From positions 1 to 64,000 of the forward strand of contig JAZUCU010000014.1 in the NCBI GenBank assembly GCA_045639325.1: a stretch of DNA of 64,000 nt, in the 5' to 3' direction. Position 1 is the stretch's first letter. The number at the start of each line of letters is the position of its first letter. This document shows, in pieces, positions 1 to 6,538 of the stretch. This stretch comes from RGIG8244 sp045639325 (GTDB lineage Bacteria > Verrucomicrobiota > Lentisphaeria > Victivallales > UBA1829). A model generated the notes under the pieces. It was not told where the DNA came from. It was given only the letters and a program-made list of their open reading frames with translations, and did not search any database. The translations under genes were made by a program, and so were the position numbers.

Positions 1-243
1 CTTTCATTTGGTGTTCACCTGTTAATAGAAGACTGTTTTGGCTCTTTCCGATGTTTTTTGAAAAAATCTTTTATTTTTATTTCCCGGTAGGTACGGGATC
101 GTACAGTTACTTCTTGCAGCTTTTTACAATGCTGGTCAAAACTGTTGCTGCAACCAACGCAGTTGTAATCCAAGTCAACATTTTTTACTCCTTTCATTTG
201 GTGTTCATAAGCTAATAGTTGAATTTTTTCGTTCTTTCCGATG
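1..243. repeat. 53-bp imperfect direct repeat (1-53 and 191-243)
   Basis: Both copies begin ctttcatttggtgttca and end ctctttccgatg or gttctttccgatg, with a diverged middle, and they lie 190 bp apart. The first copy starts at the window edge, so the repeat may extend further left. Read on the minus strand, both copies carry TGAACACCAAATGAAAG just before the position where the right copy has a Shine-Dalgarno sequence. The spacing is not a multiple of three, so this is not a simple in-frame protein repeat. The remainder of 1-396 is AT-rich, with only the possible small ORF at 107-181 and the promoter at 329-357. Confidence 0.7.
107..181 (-). CDS. Possible small hydrophobic peptide (24 aa)
   Basis: On the minus strand a perfect AAAGGAG lies 6 nt before an ATG that opens a 24-codon frame: MLTWITTALVAATV followed by LTSIVKSCKK. 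This is one hydrophobic helix with a basic, cysteine-containing tail, the general shape of type I toxin or small membrane peptides. The start lies just inside a direct repeat whose other copy, at the window edge, would place another unit at the same distance. Length and composition alone cannot prove translation. It could equally be chance in AT-rich spacer DNA. Confidence 0.3.
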   Translation of the reverse strand: MLTWITTALVAATVLTSIVKSCKK

Positions 244-328
244 GAATCTGAAGAAAATATTATAAAAAGTGGATTTTTAGATATACTGGAGTACATCATA
301 TAATTATCTTTTTTGATAGATTTAATGT

Positions 329-357
329 TTGAAAAGTCCCATAATCTATGGTATATT
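329..357 (+). promoter_or_regulatory. Promoter of the STAND/Lon-like operon
   Basis: TTGAAA, 17-nt spacer, TATATTA. The predicted start of transcription is near 364 and gives a short leader before the first gene at 397. It matches the -10 form that recurs across this window. Confidence 0.65.
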
Positions 358-396
358 ACAGAGAATGGTTCTGTGAATATATGTAGGAGGTTACTT

Positions 397-831
397 ATGA
401 GCAATATTGCACTAGCCTATCGTATGGACTTTGATTACTCTGCTGGTACTTTATGGTGGGGGAAAGAGGAAATTTTACAAGAGCGTTTTTCATTATGGCA
501 CGCAAGTAAAAGTCATTCCCATCCTCTGTTATCAGGCCGTAAAACACCATTGCGCGATTATATGTCTGAAATTCCTATGTTTGTAGGGACCAGCAATACA
601 GATAAAGGTCCGGTTGTTGTAGAGGGAGTTTCGTTGTCAGATAAAATTACTTCATTTGGCACAATGATAAGTGCCGGAGATATATATGTATCAGATATAA
701 AAGAGGGTAATTATTGCGAAGATGAAGAGTGGACTGTCTGGCAAAATAGACATAAACCCAGACTAAATGCGGCAGAGATGCTGCAATTTCAAAAATTTCA
801 AAATCGAGTCAGGCAACTTTGCGGGAGATAA
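397..831 (+). CDS. Small first protein of the STAND operon, possibly PemK/MazF-like
   Basis: 144 aa. The start is set by TAGGAGG 7 nt upstream of ATG 397; an in-frame upstream extension lies before the predicted transcription start. The protein is soluble, with no signal peptide or membrane segment. The centre has a His-Pro followed by two short beta-like stretches (EIPMFVGTS, GPVVVEGVSL), loosely resembling the PemK/MazF barrel. That resemblance is weak and is inference only. It is the first gene of a five-gene operon, with the next start 2 nt after its stop. It could be a regulator, a substrate sensor or a toxin-like component of the system encoded by the two large downstream ATPases. Confidence 0.5.
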   Translation: MSNIALAYRMDFDYSAGTLWWGKEEILQERFSLWHASKSHSHPLLSGRKTPLRDYMSEIPMFVGTSNTDKGPVVVEGVSLSDKITSFGTMISAGDIYVSDIKEGNYCEDEEWTVWQNRHKPRLNAAEMLQFQKFQNRVRQLCGR

Positions 832-833
832 CA

Positions 834-1787
834 ATGGAAGATTGCGAACGAATTTCAATACCGGCAGAAGCTCTTGTTGATTGGAAACAACAATGCGAAG
901 CGGATAAATGTGAACCTGATCATCGGGATGCTCTTATAAAAGGAGCTTATCTGGCATGGAGAAAATACACTCAAAAAAAATGGAATGAGGAATTCCAAAT
1001 AAAAGGTGTTGTGTATAGGCAATGTTTTTCTTCCGATATTAAAGATATGTTTCTTGAGCAAGGCAAAAACAAAGAAAAAAAGAACAAAGGAGAAGAGGGA
1101 GGAGATGGAGAGACGAAGACGGAGGATAGTAAAACAAATCCATACCCTTTTAATACACCCCATCCATTTCATGTAATAGAAATAACCTTGTATCAGCAAA
1201 AAAGAAAAAATGGGGAACCTTTGAAAAGCTGGTTGTTGTCAAACGAAAAAGCCAAGTCTACGGGATGGCTGATTACTGTATTATTCCAAGAAGTTCTATT
1301 CCGTAAATTTATTCAAAAACAAGAAAAAATAGCGGAATACAATGAAAGTTTGGATCAGGAGGATCGTCCGGAGCTTGCAGATGCAACAGTAGAAGAAGAA
1401 GAAAAGTTGCCTAGTGATCAAGAATATATTCAAGAGAAAATCAAAGCTATTCTGGAATCTATTCCGGAAAAACACAAAGTCGCCTGCTATTATCGACTGA
1501 GAGGAAGCCGGGATGCTGATTATGAACTCACTGTAGATGAAATCTATCAAATAGTGGGAGTAAAAAAAGTCTTTTATGATTATACACTGCTTTTGTTAAA
1601 AGAATGTGTGCCGCAATTAAAAGAAAATGGTTTCGAGGATAGCGAAATTTATTCAGAATTGTGGCCTCTAATCTATCAGTGGGCTTCGACTAATGAGATA
1701 TGCAAGGCATTAGATGCCAAAGTTGCTGAAAAAAAAGCGAAAAAAAATAAAAATGCTTCGGAAAAAGCGGATTCTTCCAACTCTTAA
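834..1787 (+). CDS. Protein with sigma-70 region-4-like C-terminal part
   Basis: 317 aa. ATG 834 is preferred because a GGGAG box lies 6 nt upstream; an in-frame TTG at 819 is also possible. Residues about 80-105 are a Lys/Glu/Gly-rich linker. Residues about 199-264 read like sigma region 4: a helix with LESIPEKHKVACYYRL, then LTVDEIYQIVGV and a long recognition-like helix ending in VPQL, the same order as the 'LP..r..v..l..l.g.s..EIA..lg' pattern of ECF sigma factors. Region 2 is not convincingly recognisable. The C-terminus is Lys-rich. It sits between the small first gene and an unknown protein. It may be a sigma-like adaptor or DNA-binding regulator of the conflict system. The assignment is from pattern only. 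Confidence 0.5.
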   Translation: MEDCERISIPAEALVDWKQQCEADKCEPDHRDALIKGAYLAWRKYTQKKWNEEFQIKGVVYRQCFSSDIKDMFLEQGKNKEKKNKGEEGGDGETKTEDSKTNPYPFNTPHPFHVIEITLYQQKRKNGEPLKSWLLSNEKAKSTGWLITVLFQEVLFRKFIQKQEKIAEYNESLDQEDRPELADATVEEEEKLPSDQEYIQEKIKAILESIPEKHKVACYYRLRGSRDADYELTVDEIYQIVGVKKVFYDYTLLLLKECVPQLKENGFEDSEIYSELWPLIYQWASTNEICKALDAKVAEKKAKKNKNASEKADSSNS

Positions 1788-1810
1788 CCGGTGAAAGAAA
1801 GGATAAAACA

Positions 1811-2812
1811 ATGAAATACAACAATGATTTTACTGAATTCGCCGGTTTGAGTGGCAAAAATGCGTTGGTATTGGACCAATGGCTTGATCAATATCATTTA
1901 AAACAGGATTTGATGTCTCAAGATGAATCTCATACTGAAGACAGTCAGGTATATAATGAGATTGAAACAGACCAACTTGAAGCTGCCGTATCGGAATTCA
2001 ACAAGGATTTGCAGGTCGCTCAAATACGTATTTGGGATAGTGAAATGGTGAAAATCAAGGATGTTCCTCCCTACTTTATTATTCTGGCAGAATGGGATAA
2101 TGATATGTGGCTGGTAGCACCATTTTCACAATTGTCTCTTCCTGCCAACGAAGGTGAAATGAAAACAAATTTGGATATCCCATTTTGTGAAGTTATCCAG
2201 TGCTGGAATGCCAAAACAGTGCAGACCTGTCTGGTTGAACGGAGTTGGCTGGTTGATTCAGCACCCCAAAGTACTGTGCAGGCCGCAAGAGATCTTTTTC
2301 TTAACCAGATATTTGGAGATGAGTTACCGGAGGAATTTAATTTTTTACGAGGAGGTCCGGTGTTAAATCCTTTGGATCCGAGAATTATATATTTGAGAGA
2401 AAACAAAGCACAATATACTCCTCTTTTTCAAAAGGTTCAACAATTAGACTTCTTCAGATCACAAAGCAGATTAGTAATTTTCAAACCACCGCAGGACGAA
2501 GAAATCTTTCAGTTAGCGGCGGCTGATATCAAGGAAACAATTGTTCAAGAGTTTATTGCTGAAATTGATCAAATTTCTTGCATTGTTACCTTGTTTATTG
2601 AGCCGGGTGAAGATCTGGAACTTACCGTGTCAGATGTTAATGAAAATGATTTTAACGGACTTAACGGATATACAGTCCGAAACAAGGATGGCGTAATTAT
2701 AAGCTCTATTCAAAATGCATGGGCTTCTATTTCCGCAGAAAAATTTGATGGAACATTGTTGATCACAAAACTAGATGGTTATCCGATTACATTGAAGAAA
2801 AAACAGGATTGA
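1811..2812 (+). CDS. Uncharacterised operon protein
   Basis: 333 aa, with AAAGGA upstream of ATG 1811. Soluble, acidic N-terminal region. Residues about 75-150 contain hydrophobic strands (PYFIILAEW, MWLVAPFSQL) followed by CWNAKTVQT and VERSWLVD, vaguely like a MazF/PemK small barrel. The C-terminal 80 residues form a beta-rich segment containing FIEPGEDLELTV. No catalytic signature is visible. It lies 23 nt after the sigma-like gene and 9 nt before the first Lon-like STAND gene, so it is very likely co-translated with them. Possible roles are substrate or target of the protease-like domain, or effector. No function is assigned. Confidence 0.55.
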   Translation: MKYNNDFTEFAGLSGKNALVLDQWLDQYHLKQDLMSQDESHTEDSQVYNEIETDQLEAAVSEFNKDLQVAQIRIWDSEMVKIKDVPPYFIILAEWDNDMWLVAPFSQLSLPANEGEMKTNLDIPFCEVIQCWNAKTVQTCLVERSWLVDSAPQSTVQAARDLFLNQIFGDELPEEFNFLRGGPVLNPLDPRIIYLRENKAQYTPLFQKVQQLDFFRSQSRLVIFKPPQDEEIFQLAAADIKETIVQEFIAEIDQISCIVTLFIEPGEDLELTVSDVNENDFNGLNGYTVRNKDGVIISSIQNAWASISAEKFDGTLLITKLDGYPITLKKKQD

Positions 2813-2821
2813 TCTGGATAG

Positions 2822-5800
2822 ATGCAAAACAATAACAATAAAATTATAAACATTGCCCGAAAAGGATTTGCAGACAGCTTGGCATTGGCATTATATAAAA
2901 CCGATGACTTGCTGGACTGCCTTTGTTCTAGAGGTAAGGAACATTCGCTGCCCAATGTGCTTGCAGAATTATATGTTCGCTATTGTTTTGCCCCGTCTGC
3001 GGATTTGAAACAACATCTGTTGAAATTACTGCCTGAAAGCGTTGGAGATGTTCTTTTGGCTGCCGCGAATCGTTTTCCTTACAGCGAGCCACCATTTGCA
3101 ACAGATTTAGACTATGGGAATACCAGAAAAATAAAGGATGCTATTGCAACACGCTGGAAACATTTTGCCAATGCTGATGGAGCGTTTCCAGTTTGTTCGG
3201 AAAATGATGCTTTCTTGTTGCCATTCTATCTATATGAGCATCAGGAAAACACTTCTTGGGTTATTGATTGGAATGGAAATGAGATTGCAGAGTGGAACGC
3301 TGCCGTTGAAAAGTTGCATATCCCTTATCAAGTAAAAGTATCCATATCAGGGAATGTAAAACTTGAAGGTCACAGTTTACAACTGCCGGTTTATTTGGCT
3401 TCCTTGGTTAAGAGCAGCCAATTTCTACCATTCGATCCTTACCGTTTTATTGCAACGGGAGCGATTGAAAATGGTCTGTTAAAGTCGGTATTATTTGCAA
3501 CGAAATATGATGTTTTATGTCACAAATACGCCAATGCACTCTTTGTTTGTCCTAAACCTTCTGAAGATTGTATTATTGCCGACTGCAATGCAGGAGTAAT
3601 GCCTGTTGGTTTTTCTTTACGTGACATCCGAAATTTCTGTTCCGAATTCATTGTAAAGCATCATTTACTTAAAAATGAACCTGAAAACAAAAGCTTTTCA
3701 GGACGGCAATATGAATTGAGCAAGATTCATTCCCTGTTGAATCCATATTCCAAACAGGATAAAAAAATCCCCTTACTACTCGGTGCTTCCGGTATTGGCA
3801 AAACAGCACTTGCAAATCAATACGCCCAAATAATGACAGGCTGTGAATATCATGACTACGCTTTAGTGAATGGTGACAGCAGTTCTCTGCCAGATTTGTT
3901 CGATGCGTTTTATTGCAGCCAGATCAATCAGCAAAGATTTTGTTTTACTATTCCAGAAACACTTAAAACACCAAAAGATAAATTTGAGTCATTTCTTCAT
4001 CAATTAAAACGATGCGGCAAGCGGGTGCTTTTTATTCTTGACAATCTTTCCCCCGAATTACAGCTCAACGAGGACATGAAAGAATTTTTTCCGAATTACT
4101 CCGAGAGCTGCATCGATTTTATTGCAACAGCCAATGTTTGTCAATTTTGTGTAAACGATGATGATGCTGTCAGTACCCTGGAAATTGATGGATTAAGTAT
4201 CGCTGACGGGGTAAGACTCTTGCAGAACAAGAGGATAATCGAATCCGCAGAAGAAAAAATAGCTGCAGAAGAAATAGTTAATTTTCTTGGGGGAAATGCC
4301 TGGGCATTGACTGTGGTAGGCGAAACCTTGAAACAAACACCCGAAAAATTTGATGATGATTACCGTGAAAAACTGAAAGAACTTCGGCTGTTGCCGCTGG
4401 AAACGTTAACTCCGAATTCCGGTATGGTGCGGATTTCCTACGGAAAAGAAATCGATCCGGTGAAACTTTTGCAGCCGGTTTTAGATCGTTTAGATCCGGA
4501 AACTCTTGAAATCGCACAAGTCGCAGCTTGTTGCGCACCTGAGTATATTTATCCTGATTGGCTGCGTGAATATTATGAATTACAGCACAATGTTAAATTT
4601 GAAAATGAAAAACAGTGGCGGCGGAAAAATATTATTGCTAAGCTGAAACAGGGTAATATTTTAACGGAACATGATGGATTGTTCCATGTGCACAGATTGA
4701 CCCGCTGGGTACTTCAGGAAAATTCAAAAAAACTCGCAAAATACCGGAAAATCCTAATTGATCTGATTAGCAAAAGAGCAAAAATGCAAGCCTGTGACAT
4801 TGAGTTGCACGCCATAGGTGAATTTATAGTATATAATCAAGACAAAACTGTTCTGTCTGAATTGTTAAAACTTTGTATTGCCCGCAAAAGATCTAACTTT
4901 TTGAATATGCTGTATGTCAAGGGGCAATGGAGTATTGCAAAGGAAGTTTCCTCATATTTTTCAACGAATATCAACGACATACAATTTGCTACAGAAACAG
5001 CAAAAAAAGAATACTTGGCTGAATTAATTATTCCATGTGCGCTGATTGAGTTATGTAAGGGAAATCTAGATGAAGCTTTGCGGTTATTCTCAAAAGCACA
5101 ATATCTTCAGAATGATTCGAGTGTAGCGACTCAAGTCTCAACAATGTGCGGGATTGCTTCTGCACACATACAAATGGAGCATTATTATACTGCTAATAAT
5201 GTCTTGCAAGAAATACAATATAGAATAGAAAAAGACAAAGGTGTCTTGAACACCCTTGCATACTCTGATTTTTTAACATTAAAAGCCAGTTTGGCATGTT
5301 TTGAGGGGCGTTGGTTAAATGCTGTCGAAATAGATCAAGAAAATATTGATTTGCTAAAAAGAATATACCCCCAAGGATCTTTTCTTGAAGCGACAGTAAA
5401 AACAAAAATGGGACAACATTATTCCAACATATCCCAATGGGGGTTAGCATTAGAATGTTTTGATGCTGCAGAAAAATATTATGCAGCATATACAGAATAT
5501 TCTGCTTGGAATGCTCAATGTTATGCGGGGAAGTCTATTGCTTATGCAAAATTGAACGATTGGGAAAACGCCTTGCTTTATAGAAAAAAAGCTTATGAAA
5601 TTGATAAAGAACTCTACCCCACCAATCATAAAACATTGCTTTACCATTACTGGTGGATGTATGAAATCAATATTAAACTTGGGCATAAAACTGACGCAGA
5701 TAAATATGCCAATAAATTTTCACTTAAAAAGCAATTCTCATATATTCGTCACAAAGCATCCCTTGTTGCACAAACGGACATTGACAAAGCACGTTCTATG

Positions 5801-6538
5801 CTCATCAATTTAGTAAATGAAATTAAAGCAAGTCCTGATTCAGAAAGTGCGGAATTGGCATATACTCTTTTTGCGTTAGGAGCAAGATACAATGAAATAA
5901 AAGATTTTGTATCTGCATTAGAGTGCTTAAATAACGCCTATGAAATATATAAAAATAAATTCCCGGGAGAGAAAAAATACTCTTGGGATGCAGAGTATTA
6001 TAATAATCTCGCAATTGCATTACTTGGTGTTAATCAAATATGCCGAGCAGCCGAGGAAGGTGAAAAAGCTGTTAAAATATCAGAGGAGCTTGGAGATCTG
6101 GAATGGGAAATTCATTGCTTAAATACATTGGCAAAAGTTTATAGGCATATGCAAGAATATTCTCGGGCATTAGAAATACACGAAAGCGTATTAGAAAAAT
6201 GTAAGACGGTGAAAGATTACTCGTTAGCCAGACTTTCTACAATTAAAACAAACTATGCAAGGACCTTGATCGAACTTGGCAGATACGATGAAGCTATGAA
6301 GCTTGAAAAAGAATCTTTAGAGTTTCGTATGGCAACATTGCCAGCACATCACGAAAACCTTGCAATAAACTATTACGACATAGGGCAAATTCTTTTCAAA
6401 CAGGGGAATTTTGATAAAGCCATTACATCTTTGAATAGTGCATTGAATGTTACCACAATGCCGGAATACCAGGGACGACAAATTACTTCTGAAGTTATTC
6501 AGGAGCTTTTGGATAAAATCAGGAGTTGCCAAAAATGA
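2822..6538 (+). CDS. Lon-like peptidase domain + STAND/NB-ARC ATPase + TPR protein (copy 1)
   Basis: 1238 aa, cytosolic. Residues 1-150 are a helical unknown region. Residues about 170-250 match the Lon (S16) proteolytic fold: GHS185LQLP, then IATGAI, then K228 in FATKY, then FVCP. The Ser-to-Lys distance of 43 equals that of the Lon dyad (S679/K722 in E. coli). Walker A GASGIGKT is at 321-328, Walker B-like VLFILDN near 403, followed by a helical lid and winged-helix-like region (VHRLTRW near 625). From about 700 to the end there are degenerate TPR-type helical repeats (ALECF, ALEIH and similar). The family role by analogy is a signal-sensing ATPase that assembles on recognition by the repeats and activates its N-terminal effector, here predicted to be proteolytic. 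It overlaps the paralogue at 6535 by ATGA. Confidence 0.8.
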   Translation: MQNNNNKIINIARKGFADSLALALYKTDDLLDCLCSRGKEHSLPNVLAELYVRYCFAPSADLKQHLLKLLPESVGDVLLAAANRFPYSEPPFATDLDYGNTRKIKDAIATRWKHFANADGAFPVCSENDAFLLPFYLYEHQENTSWVIDWNGNEIAEWNAAVEKLHIPYQVKVSISGNVKLEGHSLQLPVYLASLVKSSQFLPFDPYRFIATGAIENGLLKSVLFATKYDVLCHKYANALFVCPKPSEDCIIADCNAGVMPVGFSLRDIRNFCSEFIVKHHLLKNEPENKSFSGRQYELSKIHSLLNPYSKQDKKIPLLLGASGIGKTALANQYAQIMTGCEYHDYALVNGDSSSLPDLFDAFYCSQINQQRFCFTIPETLKTPKDKFESFLHQLKRCGKRVLFILDNLSPELQLNEDMKEFFPNYSESCIDFIATANVCQFCVNDDDAVSTLEIDGLSIADGVRLLQNKRIIESAEEKIAAEEIVNFLGGNAWALTVVGETLKQTPEKFDDDYREKLKELRLLPLETLTPNSGMVRISYGKEIDPVKLLQPVLDRLDPETLEIAQVAACCAPEYIYPDWLREYYELQHNVKFENEKQWRRKNIIAKLKQGNILTEHDGLFHVHRLTRWVLQENSKKLAKYRKILIDLISKRAKMQACDIELHAIGEFIVYNQDKTVLSELLKLCIARKRSNFLNMLYVKGQWSIAKEVSSYFSTNINDIQFATETAKKEYLAELIIPCALIELCKGNLDEALRLFSKAQYLQNDSSVATQVSTMCGIASAHIQMEHYYTANNVLQEIQYRIEKDKGVLNTLAYSDFLTLKASLACFEGRWLNAVEIDQENIDLLKRIYPQGSFLEATVKTKMGQHYSNISQWGLALECFDAAEKYYAAYTEYSAWNAQCYAGKSIAYAKLNDWENALLYRKKAYEIDKELYPTNHKTLLYHYWWMYEINIKLGHKTDADKYANKFSLKKQFSYIRHKASLVAQTDIDKARSMLINLVNEIKASPDSESAELAYTLFALGARYNEIKDFVSALECLNNAYEIYKNKFPGEKKYSWDAEYYNNLAIALLGVNQICRAAEEGEKAVKISEELGDLEWEIHCLNTLAKVYRHMQEYSRALEIHESVLEKCKTVKDYSLARLSTIKTNYARTLIELGRYDEAMKLEKESLEFRMATLPAHHENLAINYYDIGQILFKQGNFDKAITSLNSALNVTTMPEYQGRQITSEVIQELLDKIRSCQK

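Noticed and set aside
15..404. 129-aa minus-strand frame at the left edge
   Set aside because: No ribosome-binding site, no motif, overlaps the promoter and start of the first operon gene; the direct repeat it contains changes frame between copies.
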